DNA from: Sphingobacterium alkalisoli
GTDB taxonomy: Bacteria > Bacteroidota > Bacteroidia > Sphingobacteriales > Sphingobacteriaceae
Assembly (NCBI RefSeq): GCF_005049105.1
Contig: NZ_SUKA01000006.1
Coordinates: forward strand, 248,001 to 312,000
Length of the DNA stretch: 64,000 bases
Reading direction: 5' to 3'
Part shown: piece by piece, positions 9,587-17,118 of the stretch
Numbering within the stretch: the first letter of the stretch is position 1
How the letters are laid out: the number at the start of each line of letters is the position of its first letter
Position numbers and translations under genes: made by a program
Notes under the pieces: model-generated
Told to the model about the DNA's origin: nothing
The model's database searches: none
The model's input: the letters and a program-made list of their open reading frames with translations, nothing else

Positions 9587-10381
9587 ATGAAAGTTATTAG
9601 AAGGATCTTTGGAAATTTAGATACCAAGGACAATAAAGATTTTATAGAGAAAATTTTTAATACCTCTTTTGAATGGGGTTATTTTATAAAGGATGTTGAT
9701 GAGAAGTCTCAAGAATATAAGCAAGTTAGAGAGGTTATAACTAAAAATGGTTGGCACGATTCTGTAATTGGTACTGAGTTCTCAAAGCAAGAGGTTTATA
9801 ACGCGGAAATTTTATACTTTGTAGGAGCTAGGGCATTTTCATATCCAGAGCCGCAAAGTCCCTCGTTTTTAGAATCAACTTATTTCGATAGTTGTAAAGA
9901 GTGTGGTATATATGGTGAGCAGAAGGCTGACTTTGCAATAAAGAAACAGCCGATTTTAGGTTCTGGCGGATTGGGCACATTACACTGGGTATATGATGAA
10001 CTTTTTAGCACTTACGAAGTCTACAAAAATTATTTTGAAGGTTTAAATATGGATTTCAGACCTGTTAAACTCATGAACAAAAAGGTGTCAGCTGAAAATA
10101 TAGTTCAATTGATTATACCTTTACACAATACTAGTTTAGAGATGGCTAGGTTTGAAAGTTCATCATGTGAAGTTTGTGGCAGAATTAAATATTCTCCAAG
10201 TATACATGGTTTTTTTCCATTGCCAAAAGGAAATTCCTTTCATATTACTAAAACTAATGAATTTTTTGGCAGTGGGCATTCTGCTTCTCATAGGATTTTG
10301 GTTAGTAACGAAATGATGCAACAAATGATTCAACATAAGATGGCTAAATATCATCAATTTGTGCCATGCAAAGCCGAGTAA
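9587..10381 (+). CDS. Double-CXXCG motif protein (Gmx_para_CXXCG-like), probable immunity protein
   Basis: 264 residues from the ATG at 9587; an in-frame TTG 21 bp earlier is less likely. Two CxxCG motifs, CKECG near residue 105 and CEVCG near residue 197, fit the double-CXXCG family first noted as a paralogous family in Myxococcus xanthus; the closing segment ending HRILVSNEMMQQMI also fits. The cysteine pairs probably bind one zinc. Members are often found beside polymorphic toxins and are treated as immunity proteins. This copy is complete, whereas its duplicate at 14512 is frameshifted and cut off. Confidence 0.7.
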   Translation: MKVIRRIFGNLDTKDNKDFIEKIFNTSFEWGYFIKDVDEKSQEYKQVREVITKNGWHDSVIGTEFSKQEVYNAEILYFVGARAFSYPEPQSPSFLESTYFDSCKECGIYGEQKADFAIKKQPILGSGGLGTLHWVYDELFSTYEVYKNYFEGLNMDFRPVKLMNKKVSAENIVQLIIPLHNTSLEMARFESSSCEVCGRIKYSPSIHGFFPLPKGNSFHITKTNEFFGSGHSASHRILVSNEMMQQMIQHKMAKYHQFVPCKAE

Positions 10382-10442
10382 AGAAAAATAGGAACAAATG
10401 TAGAAGCGTTATCAATGTCGATTCGCTATTTTAGAATAAAAA

Positions 10443-10660
10443 TTATACTTTTCTCCAATATTTCAGCACCTCGTCAATGGATTCCTTTTCAAGCATTGCG
10501 TGTCGCGTGCTGCATAGTATCTTCTTTGTTCGAAATATCCGTCATTGATCCGCCGTTTCAACAGATCGAGCAAATCTTTGTTGGTTTTTCGGGTGCTGCC
10601 TTTTGGCGCATTTTTCTTCTTCCAGATAATGCGTGTACCTTCGCCTTTGGGAGAGTAGTC
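10443..10660 (-). pseudogene. Unidentified minus-strand gene remnant
   Basis: Between the double-CXXCG gene and the displaced Rhs tip, the minus strand reads SPKGEGTRIIWKKKNAPKG and NKDLLDLLKRRINDGYF, then, after an apparent frameshift, MLEKESIDEVLKYWRKV and a stop. The composition looks coding, but the frame is broken and runs into Rhs sequence at about 10660. I cannot name the family. It is probably the debris of a gene cut by the recombination that brought in the Rhs tip. Confidence 0.3.
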
Positions 10661-10664
10661 CGAT

Positions 10665-11319
10665 ATGGGCAATATCGATACACTACGGCGCAGCAGCGGC
10701 AGTACAGGCTGGCACAACCACTTTAAGTACAGTTACACCGGTAATAGATTAAACGGCGTGGCCGATGCCGGGACAGCAGCAAGGAGTAATACGTTTACCT
10801 ATGATGCCAATGGCAATGCGGTCACAAATAGCCGGCTGGGTATTACGAATATCGAATATAATTATCTAAATTTACCCAGGAAGTTCGTTAAGGGAGCCCA
10901 ACAGCTTCTATACACCTACGATGCCACGGGCAGGAAACTGACCAAGCAGCTGGGCACTGGCGTGACACAATATGTGGATGGGATCCAGTATAAGAACGGT
11001 GTTCTTGAGTTCATTCAGACGGAGGAAGGGCGTATCCTTCCCAATGGCAGTTCTTTTATTTATGAGTATTTCCTCAAGGATCATCTGGGCAACACACGTG
11101 CCATCATAGACCACACGGGGGCGGTTAAGCAGATCCAGGATTACTATGCCTTCGGTATGGAGATGAATACGGGCGCAGGCCTGAATTCAGCGATAAACCT
11201 TTACAAGTACAGTGGGAAAGAAAAGCAGACGGAGATAGGACTGGACCAGCTTGACTTCGGAGCGCGTTTTTACGATGCGGAGATAGGTAGGTGGAGCGTG
11301 CTGGATCCCCTGGCTGAAG
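10665..11319 (+). repeat. Rhs core-end repeat, copy 2 (paired with 5130..5784)
   Basis: 655 bp matching 5130..5784 with about 14 substitutions and no indels. It starts abruptly at an internal Met codon (MGNIDTLRRSSG) and ends at the DPLAE codons, leaving the displaced tip downstream in frame. Confidence 0.93.
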
Positions 11320-12044
11320 AGATGAGAAGGCATTCGCCTTACAATTATAGTTTTAATAATCCTCTACGTTTCATTGATCCAGATGGTATGGGGCCAGAGT
11401 CTATACATTTAGATAAGTATGGAAATGTACTTGGGAATTTTGATGATGGAGATGATGGTGTTTATGTACATGAAGCAGCTAAGACTTTGGACGGTTTTCT
11501 TCAAGGGGGATGGATGAAAGACTATGATCGGTTAACAAATACCTCAGCAGGAGGTAAAAAGATTGGAGAAATAGGTGGAGAGATTAATGTAGATGAAATT
11601 TACGCTAATGTTTTGGATAAAAATACCTCTGAGGCAAATGATATTATAAGTCCGTTTGAATTTAGAGATAGAGTTAGAAATAGGGGCGTTTGGGATTTTA
11701 AATCGAACAAAGGAACTATTTTTGGTTTGGGCAATGATGGGAAAACCCAATTTGTGTATCAAGGCATCAAGATGGAATCCCAAGATATAGGTAATCACCA
11801 TTTTGGCGCTGTCGGAAAAGCATACGGATTATTCTCTGATGAACTCATGCTTAGACAGGCTGGAGATGCTCAAATGGCAGCTGGTACATCCCAAGTTCAG
11901 TGGCAAAAATCCACGAGAAGAATTATAACAGATGGTTCTGGTGGCGTAGTTGTTCAAAAATCCTTGATAACTCCTTATGGTGATGACCCAAGAGATCAAA
12001 AATGGATTAAAGCAGGCTTCAGATATTATGAAAAGAAAAAATAG
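10665..12044 (+). CDS. Displaced Rhs core end with Ntox44-like toxin tip (orphan cassette)
   Basis: 459 codons open from an internal Met of the Rhs core; no signal peptide, DUF6443 domain or N-terminal repeats, so it is an orphan tip cassette and not a full gene. The first ~220 residues are Rhs core (DHLGNTRAI, DPLAE, DPDGM). The tip, residues ~245-459, contains RDRVRNRGVWDFKSN, then IGNHHFGAVGKAYG, LMLRQAGDAQ and YGDDPRDQKWIKAGFRYY, the order of conserved blocks I associate with polymorphic toxin type 44 (Ntox44). The stop overlaps the start of a small membrane protein gene. It is likely silent unless recombined onto the core at 3174..6488. Confidence 0.7.
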   Translation: MGNIDTLRRSSGSTGWHNHFKYSYTGNRLNGVADAGTAARSNTFTYDANGNAVTNSRLGITNIEYNYLNLPRKFVKGAQQLLYTYDATGRKLTKQLGTGVTQYVDGIQYKNGVLEFIQTEEGRILPNGSSFIYEYFLKDHLGNTRAIIDHTGAVKQIQDYYAFGMEMNTGAGLNSAINLYKYSGKEKQTEIGLDQLDFGARFYDAEIGRWSVLDPLAEEMRRHSPYNYSFNNPLRFIDPDGMGPESIHLDKYGNVLGNFDDGDDGVYVHEAAKTLDGFLQGGWMKDYDRLTNTSAGGKKIGEIGGEINVDEIYANVLDKNTSEANDIISPFEFRDRVRNRGVWDFKSNKGTIFGLGNDGKTQFVYQGIKMESQDIGNHHFGAVGKAYGLFSDELMLRQAGDAQMAAGTSQVQWQKSTRRIITDGSGGVVVQKSLITPYGDDPRDQKWIKAGFRYYEKKK

Positions 12045-12390
12045 ATTAGGTTTGGTTCTCTTGACAATTGTATTTGTTGCAGTTGCTTTCGTTATTTATA
12101 AAATGTCAACTTTCACCTTATTTGATAGTGAGGTAAAACGTCTAGTAGAGTTTGATGTTCCTGGACAGGAATACAAATTGAGGGTATATCATGTCCCATC
12201 AAATGCTACAAGCCTTGATTATATTCAGATTAGGAAATTTAAAAGCAATAAAGAGGATGTTCTTGAAAACTTTGAAAGATACGATTCACTAGTATCTTAT
12301 TTGGTGTCTGATACATCGTTGGAACTAAGGATGATTAATACTGTGCAAATGAAACCAAGAACGGATACACTAATGTTAAAATTGAAATAG
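12028..12390 (+). CDS. Single-pass membrane protein, probable immunity partner of the Ntox44-like tip
   Basis: 120 residues from the ATG at 12028; in-frame upstream codons exist but this start fits a signal-anchor (basic MKRKNR, then a hydrophobic helix GLVLLTIVFVAVAFVIY). The rest is a periplasm-facing domain of about 90 residues with no cysteine. Its start overlaps the end of the toxin-tip gene by 17 bp, giving strict translational coupling, as is usual for toxin/immunity pairs. A terminator follows 18 bp after the stop. Family not recognised; the immunity role is inferred from position. Confidence 0.6.
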   Translation: MKRKNRLGLVLLTIVFVAVAFVIYKMSTFTLFDSEVKRLVEFDVPGQEYKLRVYHVPSNATSLDYIQIRKFKSNKEDVLENFERYDSLVSYLVSDTSLELRMINTVQMKPRTDTLMLKLK

Positions 12391-12407
12391 CTTTTGTTTA
12401 TATTATA

Positions 12408-12444
12408 ACAAAAGCCCGATCTTTATCGGATTGGGCTTTGTTGT
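12408..12444 (+). terminator. Imperfect hairpin terminator after the toxin/immunity pair
   Basis: ACAAAAGCCCGAT pairs with ATTGGGCTTTGTTGT around a short AT-rich loop; it lies 18 bp downstream of the 12390 stop. Confidence 0.6.
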
Positions 12445-12452
12445 ATATCTAC

Positions 12453-12545
12453 AAAGCGACAATGCTCTTAAGCTTTGCTGCTTTTATAAACGCATCGATT
12501 GTAGCGAATACGTGTGCCTTTGTTTCGCTGTCGAGATCCTGAATG
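12453..12545 (-). pseudogene. C-terminal remnant of an XRE-type HTH regulator
   Basis: On the minus strand a frame reads QDLDSETKAHVFATIDAFI then KAAKLKSIVAL and a stop. This is the typical tail of Bacteroidota XRE-family regulators (L-D-x-E-T-K..F..ID-A-F-I). The frame is closed by a stop about 40 bp further upstream and no HTH domain remains, so this is a truncated relic. Confidence 0.45.
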
Positions 12546-12845
12546 GGCGCAGCTTTCCCAGTGGAATTGGTACTTTAAATCGGAGACTTTTTCTTCGACC
12601 CAAGTAATTGCGGCAAATAAAAAAGGAATAGCGTATTTCACCCCACTAATTTTTACTCCAGCTGATGCATTTAATTCCCTATTTATACACCAACCCACTC
12701 ATAAAGGTTAGAGGTTACTATATGGTGATTTTTAAACTAATAAATTATCAGGAAGCAAATTCAAAAGTTAACTTAAATTCTCCATTAGAGAGAATGTATG
12801 AAGGGAATTTACTTTATATTGGACCAAATACATTCAGTAAAAACT
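12546..12845. other. Gene-poor stretch between the displaced tip and the next hypothetical gene
   Basis: No confident gene. A 45-codon frame at 12722..12859 (MVIFKLINYQEANSKVNL) precedes and overlaps the next gene in another frame; it could be a short leader or a frameshifted 5' part of that gene. Otherwise the stretch appears to be relic DNA. Confidence 0.35.
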
Positions 12846-13397
12846 ATGGAAATAAATAAAGAACATGAATTGAATATTCTTACAAAAATATTCTCAATCA
12901 TAAAATACAAGATTATTGATGATAGGACAAGTGAGTTAGCAGTAAGTCCTATTACCACAGAACTGTTTAATAGAGTAATTGAGGATTTTGCTCCGCTTAT
13001 AGAAAAGAGAGGTGGAGTGTTAAAGTATGGGTATATCGAAGATAGTCCCGAAGAGTTAAATGCAATTAAATACCATTTGAGTAATATAGAATCATGGGAG
13101 ACACTAGATAATCAGGTAAGGAAATCTGTTATTGTTAATCTTGTTTGCCCATATGAAATCAGAGAAGATACTTTGGAAGAAGCTTCTTCTTCTGATAGCT
13201 TCGTGTCCAGGAGTCTTTCGGAAAATAAATATTTGGGATTTAATGTTAAAGAACGGGTGTATGTTTCAGATTTTGTGGACGATTTCGTGCAGGCTATCAT
13301 AGAAAAAGATACGGACAGGATTACAAAGATATTGAGAGATGTAGAGCGTGATGAAAAATCAATAAAGGCCATTTTGAACAGCTTAAGCCTCTCCTAA
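12846..13397 (+). CDS. Hypothetical soluble protein, candidate orphan immunity protein
   Basis: 183 residues from the ATG at 12846 (MEINKEHELNILTK). The frame is open 16 codons further up, to an ATG at 12798, so the start is not certain. Acidic and helix-rich; no signal peptide or membrane helix and no family recognised. It precedes the second copy of the duplicated cassette by 27 bp, mirroring the place of the 8122 gene before copy A, so it belongs to the same set of candidate immunity genes. Confidence 0.5.
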   Translation: MEINKEHELNILTKIFSIIKYKIIDDRTSELAVSPITTELFNRVIEDFAPLIEKRGGVLKYGYIEDSPEELNAIKYHLSNIESWETLDNQVRKSVIVNLVCPYEIREDTLEEASSSDSFVSRSLSENKYLGFNVKERVYVSDFVDDFVQAIIEKDTDRITKILRDVERDEKSIKAILNSLSLS

Positions 13398-13439
13398 TTT
13401 GATTTATAAAGTTAAATATCAGGTAAATCTACTGCTAAT

Positions 13440-14093
13440 ATGTTTCGATTTTTAAAGAATAAAAGCAAGTTTGTACAAGATTGGGAAAAGCAAACATTTA
13501 AAAAAATATTTGAAGACCTGGGCGTTGAATTCGCTACTTTTAGTAAACAGATGCAATATACCCAAAAGATTAAAATGGATGAGACTAGCAAGTCGTGTTT
13601 TTATAGCTTGATTTACCCAGTTTCGTTTTACAAAGATTTTGAAAACAGACTTGATACAAATTTTAAGATAGAAAATATTAAAGTACATAACTTGAAAAAT
13701 AAGGAATCGATGTTTATTACTCTATATTTCGCAAGTAATATTTTTCTAGCATACTCCACCAGTTTGGCAAGGAGTAAATTTGAGTTCGATTATAAGAATA
13801 TTGATCTGAGTGGGATAAAAATTGCCATGTGGGGGGATACAGAAGGCCTGCAAGTGCTAGAACTTTTAACCAAAGAAGAAGAGCTTTACGTGAATTCCGG
13901 AGATATCTATATTTCAAAGATTGAGGGGAAAGAATATTTTCATTTAAAAGAGCTGGAAGATGGGGATTTTGTTGGGATAGATAAGGACAGTAACGTCTTT
14001 GTAATTACACATGACCCTTTGGAGGTAAAGCCTTTTGAAAGGGGGAAATTGTTGGACGTCTTGAAGTCCTTAAGTGATGGTCATGATGCCTAG
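13440..14093 (+). CDS. Hypothetical protein, probable immunity protein (duplicate copy B)
   Basis: 217 residues, same length and almost the same sequence as 8517..9170. Differences: Ala for Asp at residue 33, Thr for Ile in MFITLY, Leu for His in EEELYV, and Leu for Ser near the end. Upstream 16 bp are also identical between copies, so any ribosome-binding region is shared. Again followed by degraded Rhs core. Two intact copies may raise the dose of protection or simply reflect a recent duplication. Confidence 0.65.
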   Translation: MFRFLKNKSKFVQDWEKQTFKKIFEDLGVEFATFSKQMQYTQKIKMDETSKSCFYSLIYPVSFYKDFENRLDTNFKIENIKVHNLKNKESMFITLYFASNIFLAYSTSLARSKFEFDYKNIDLSGIKIAMWGDTEGLQVLELLTKEEELYVNSGDIYISKIEGKEYFHLKELEDGDFVGIDKDSNVFVITHDPLEVKPFERGKLLDVLKSLSDGHDA

Positions 14094-14390
14094 AAGACAG
14101 GGATAAGCACGTCTTACCTGTACGAGGCGACGGGATCGAAACTGTACGGGATAGTTACTATCGGTGGCAGTACGCACTGCGGGACTACGTAACCGGCATC
14201 GAGTACCGTAAGCCCGGAAGTGCATCGAACAGCATCCAGATGGTTTATACGGAAAGAAGATTATCTGCAGCGCAATCCCGATGATAATCTCTCTTCGTAC
14301 CGTTATAACCTGACGGATCATCTCGGCAATGTCCGTGCCACGCTAAAACGTGCAAGTGCCGCTGTGGTGGAGGTGATCTAAAAACAGAAC
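14094..14390 (+). pseudogene. Degraded Rhs core fragment (copy B)
   Basis: Same fossil as 9171..9440, slightly better preserved: one frame gives SYLYEATGSKLYG, a second gives DYVTGIEYRKPGSASNSIQM, a third gives DYLQRNPDDNLSSYRYNL and TDHLGNVRATLKRAS up to a stop. Two frameshifts separate the parts. No toxin tip follows. Confidence 0.8.
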
Positions 14391-14511
14391 TACCATTAAC
14401 AGGCAAGACGAAAAACCGTAAAACCATGCCTGGGTTTGATATTGTCACTTAGGCCATAAAAGGGGAAGTTGAACTTGCGATTATATCAGCTTGAATTATA
14501 AAGATAATAAT

Positions 14512-15129
14512 ATGAAAGTTATTAGAAAGATCTTTGGGAATTTAGATACCAAGGACAGTAAAGATATTATTGAGAAAATTTTTAACTCATCTTTTGAATG
14601 GGGTTATTTTATAAAGGATGTTGATGAGAAGTCTCAAGAATATAAGCAAGTTAGAGAGATTATAACTAAAAATGGGTGGCACGATTCTGTAATTGGTACT
14701 GAGTTCTCAAAGCAAGAGGTTTATAACGCCGAAATTTTACACTTTGTAGGAGCTAAGGCCTTTGCATACCCAGAACCGCAAAACCCCTCGTTTTTAGAAT
14801 CAACTTATTATGATAGTTGTAAAGAGTGCGGTATATATGGTGAGCAGAAGGCTGACTTTTTATTAAAGAAACAGCCGATTTTAGGCTCAGGTGGATTGGG
14901 TGGATTACATTGGGTGTATGATGAACTTTTTAGCACTTACGAAGTTTACAAAAGTTATTTTGAAGGCTTAAATATGGATTGCAGACCTGTTAAACTCATG
15001 AACAAAAAGGTGTCAGCTGAAAATATAGTTCAATTGATTATACCTTATACAATACCCGTTTAGAGATGGCTAGGTTTGAAAGTTCATCATGTGAAGTTTG
15101 TGGCAGAATTAAATATTCTCCAAGTATAC
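14512..15129 (+). pseudogene. Frameshifted, 3'-truncated double-CXXCG gene (copy B)
   Basis: Matches 9587..10205. The first CxxCG (CKECG) is kept. A one-base deletion near 15047 (CCTTATACAATACCC here, CCTTTACACAATACT in copy A) shifts the frame, giving IIPYTIPV and a stop at 15061-15063. The second CxxCG can still be read downstream in another frame, but homology ends at 15129, so the C-terminal quarter is missing. Non-functional. Confidence 0.8.
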
Positions 15130-15213
15130 CGATTTGCTCTTGGCAAGGGTTGATATAGTTCTTATCTTTATACTATCATTTGATGATATTGTCACTCTTT
15201 ATAAACAGAAGCC

Positions 15214-15513
15214 ATGGAGAAGAAGAGAGTTATACCGCTAATAATTGCTATTATATTCGTTATATCGGTAGCCTATTTTACTATTCGGGTCAGGGCAGAT
15301 CGGCCGTACATTGCAGATAATCTGTGGTTCTATAGCCATGCGTTTTCAGAACCATGCGATGGGCCTTCGGATTCGATCAGTATCTATGTGCCGAGTGAAA
15401 AAGTACGGCACCGCCAATTATTGGAGGGTGTCGAGTATGGTTCGGCAGAGGCCGTTTGGGATACGACTGTTCATGTGGATGACTTCGTAGATCTGATCAA
15501 GCAAAAATTTTAG
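15214..15513 (+). CDS. Small membrane-anchored hypothetical protein
   Basis: 99 residues. MEKKR followed by a hydrophobic helix (VIPLIIAIIFVISVAYFTI) makes an N-terminal anchor; the rest, about 75 residues, would lie outside the cytoplasm. It has two cysteine-free halves except for one Cys in EPCDGPSD. Family not recognised. It is the last gene of the Rhs island and has the build of a membrane immunity protein or small accessory protein. Confidence 0.5.
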   Translation: MEKKRVIPLIIAIIFVISVAYFTIRVRADRPYIADNLWFYSHAFSEPCDGPSDSISIYVPSEKVRHRQLLEGVEYGSAEAVWDTTVHVDDFVDLIKQKF

Positions 15514-15562
15514 TAGGATGTTCGATTTTCCACCGGTTTTGGTGTGCGGTTGTATTGAAAAG

Positions 15563-15922
15563 TTAATATGCCTGTATCAGTACTCCGGCTGGGATATTCA
15601 GTTTTTCAGCTAATTTGCGTATCATGGAAAGACTAAGCTTTCTTTTGCCGGAAAGGATTTCCGACTTGCGTGAGCGCCCGCCCAATATTTCTGATAGCTC
15701 GGCCTCGGACATATTCATTTGATCCAATCTAAATTTGATTGCTTCCAGTGGATTGGGTGAAGGAACCGGATAGTGCTCGTTTTCATATTCCTTAGTCAGA
15801 ATAGAAAGAATTTCCAATTCGTCAGACTCCTTGGAATCTACTTTGATCTCTTTTTGCATCAGCATATATATCCGTTCAAGGGTATTTTCATATTGCTGTT
15901 CATTTTTTATCGGTCTTAACAT
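15563..15922 (-). CDS. higA: HigA-type antitoxin (XRE HTH)
   Basis: 119 residues. An N-terminal toxin-binding region (RPIKNEQQYENTLERIYMLM) resembles E. coli HigA (NEEQYTQALELVDHLL) and a C-terminal HTH has MNMSEAELSEILGGRSRKSE then ILSGKRKLSLSMIRKLAE. It neutralises the toxin encoded by the overlapping upstream gene (23-bp overlap) and should bind its own promoter. The toxin-before-antitoxin order is typical of higBA. Symbol given by family resemblance. Confidence 0.85.
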   Translation of the reverse strand: MLRPIKNEQQYENTLERIYMLMQKEIKVDSKESDELEILSILTKEYENEHYPVPSPNPLEAIKFRLDQMNMSEAELSEILGGRSRKSEILSGKRKLSLSMIRKLAEKLNIPAGVLIQAY

Positions 15923-16217
15923 AACTTACTTTTTTAACATCTATTTTATCATACTCCTTATGGGATCCAAACCAGACAACAAAAACAATTTTCAATCGGT
16001 ATTCTATATCCACGACCAATCGGTAGGTATTGCCATGTATATTGAAAACAACCCTCTTATCTGTCAATATGGAAGCATTCCGATATTGAGCTTTTAGCTC
16101 GTTGGGGTTATTCCAGTTCGCGGCATCTGTCTCCTCATGCCAGGACAGTAACGCCTGCTCCGCCTGCGGAAATTCGCTCCAGTATTCCTTCAACGTCTTG
16201 ATGGCTATTACCCTCAT
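15900..16217 (-). CDS. higB: HigB-type mRNA interferase toxin
   Basis: 105 residues from the ATG at 16217; a TTG two codons earlier is a poorer choice. MRVIAIKTLKEYWSEFPQAE, then YRNASILTDKRVVFNIHGN, NTYRLVVDIEY and GSHKEYDKID follow the HigB_toxin family (E. coli YgjN) block by block, including the conserved N-x-x-R near the middle and the H-K-E-Y-D motif near the end. It would cleave translated mRNA on the ribosome. Transcribed leftward from the shared region at 16218-16348. Confidence 0.85.
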   Translation of the reverse strand: MRVIAIKTLKEYWSEFPQAEQALLSWHEETDAANWNNPNELKAQYRNASILTDKRVVFNIHGNTYRLVVDIEYRLKIVFVVWFGSHKEYDKIDVKKVSYVKTDKK

Positions 16218-16239
16218 ATGCAAATATACTAAAATTTGT

Positions 16240-16252
16240 TACCATATTGGTA
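16240..16252. promoter_or_regulatory. Palindrome upstream of higB, candidate operator
   Basis: TACCA-TAT-TGGTA, a perfect 5-bp inverted repeat 23 bp upstream of the higB ATG, where autorepression by the HigBA complex would act. Operator role is inferred. Confidence 0.4.
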
Positions 16253-16321
16253 TCGTTTTGTTGCTTTTTTACACTTGGTTCTACTATTTCGGAAAAATAT
16301 TTGTATTTCTAAATTGACAAG

Positions 16322-16333
16322 TGTAAATTTACA
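16322..16333. promoter_or_regulatory. 12-bp perfect palindrome upstream of the second TA module
   Basis: TGTAAATTTACA, 15 bp before the ATG at 16349; candidate operator for the rightward toxin-antitoxin operon. It differs from the palindrome on the higB side, as expected for two unrelated antitoxins. Confidence 0.4.
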
Positions 16334-16348
16334 TTTTACAATCCAGAT

Positions 16349-16633
16349 ATGATAAAAAGCTTTAAGCATAAAGGGTTACGGTTGCTTTGGGAGGAAGGGA
16401 AGACAAGCAAGCTTCCCGCGGAATTGGTTTCCCGTATTGAACGTATGCTTGAAGTGATCGATAGAGCTGCGAAAGTACCTGATGACTTTGACGTGTTTCC
16501 AAATTGGAATATTAACAAACTATCAGGAGATCTGAAAGATTATTGGAGTGTTAAGGTAAACAAGAATTACCGCATTATCTTTCGATTTGACGAGCAACAT
16601 GTATACGATGTTGATTATTTGGATTATCATTAA
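16349..16633 (+). CDS. RelE/HigB-superfamily toxin (plasmid maintenance killer type)
   Basis: 94 residues. FKHKGLRLLWEEGKTSKLP, then ERMLEVIDRAAKVPDDFDV, KLSGDLKDYWSVKVNKNYR and IIFRFDEQHVYDVDYLDYH match the HigB-like toxin family (PF05015), with the Lys/Arg-rich centre and terminal D-Y-H used in the RelE fold to cut mRNA. This is a different family from the HigB gene on the other strand. It is cotranscribed with the HigA-type gene 16 bp downstream. Confidence 0.9.
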   Translation: MIKSFKHKGLRLLWEEGKTSKLPAELVSRIERMLEVIDRAAKVPDDFDVFPNWNINKLSGDLKDYWSVKVNKNYRIIFRFDEQHVYDVDYLDYH

Positions 16634-16649
16634 TTAAGGAGGAGAGGAA

Positions 16650-16952
16650 ATGAAAAGGAAAATGCGTATTATCCATCCTGGCGAATTGTTAAGGGAAGAT
16701 ATTATCAATGCTTACGAACTTAAAACTGGTGAAGCAGCAAAATTATTAGGGATTTCAAGGCAAATGTTAAATAATATTATCCATGAGAAATCCGATATCA
16801 CGCCAGATATGGCGTTTCGGATTGCGCAGGTATTTGGAGGTACTGCCGAGATTTGGGCAAATATGCAAACAAAATATAATCTGCATCTTGCTGCTGAACG
16901 TGCTAAGGAATTTAAGCTAAAGCCGTATCAAAGGCAATTGCAGAATATTTAA
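16650..16952 (+). CDS. HigA/VapI-family antitoxin (XRE HTH)
   Basis: 100 residues. IHPGELLREDIINAYELKTG, EAAKLLGISRQMLNNIIHEK, PDMAFRIAQVFGGTAEIW and NMQTKYNLHLA are hallmark blocks of the VapI/HigA antitoxin family (HTH then toxin-wrapping C-terminal helix). The start is preceded by TAAGGAGGAGAGGAA, an unusually strong Shine-Dalgarno match for this phylum, which should favour antitoxin translation over toxin. Last gene before ordinary chromosome. Confidence 0.9.
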   Translation: MKRKMRIIHPGELLREDIINAYELKTGEAAKLLGISRQMLNNIIHEKSDITPDMAFRIAQVFGGTAEIWANMQTKYNLHLAAERAKEFKLKPYQRQLQNI

Positions 16953-17118
16953 TAATAACCGAATCTATACCATTGAAATCTAACACTCATACCGCCAACG
17001 CAGCATGAACTTAGCCATAGTGATGACTGTCTTGTGAGCTTACAAAGTAACCACGAAGCGCTCATGAATTCCTTTGAAAATGATCATGAATGAATAATGC
17101 TGTTGAAAGCACATATTA

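Larger units (their letters stand above)
8501..10205 (+). repeat. 1.7-kb direct repeat, copy A (paired with 13424..15129)
   Basis: From TAAATCTACTGCTAATATG to AATATTCTCCAAGTATAC this segment matches 13424..15129 almost base for base. The offset is 4923 bp in the first gene and 4925 bp in the last, so only small indels lie between. It contains a 217-residue gene, a fossil Rhs core and most of a double-CXXCG gene. Confidence 0.92.
13424..15129 (+). repeat. 1.7-kb direct repeat, copy B (paired with 8501..10205)
   Basis: Second copy of the cassette. The first gene is nearly unchanged (four residue differences), while the double-CXXCG part carries over ten residue changes plus a frameshift, so the two halves have diverged unequally. 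Homology ends in the middle of the double-CXXCG gene. Confidence 0.92.

Noticed and set aside
8501..15129. The 1.7-kb direct repeats as copies of an insertion sequence
   Set aside because: No transposase, no terminal inverted repeats and no target duplication; the content is immunity genes plus fossil Rhs core, so duplication by recombination is the better explanation.
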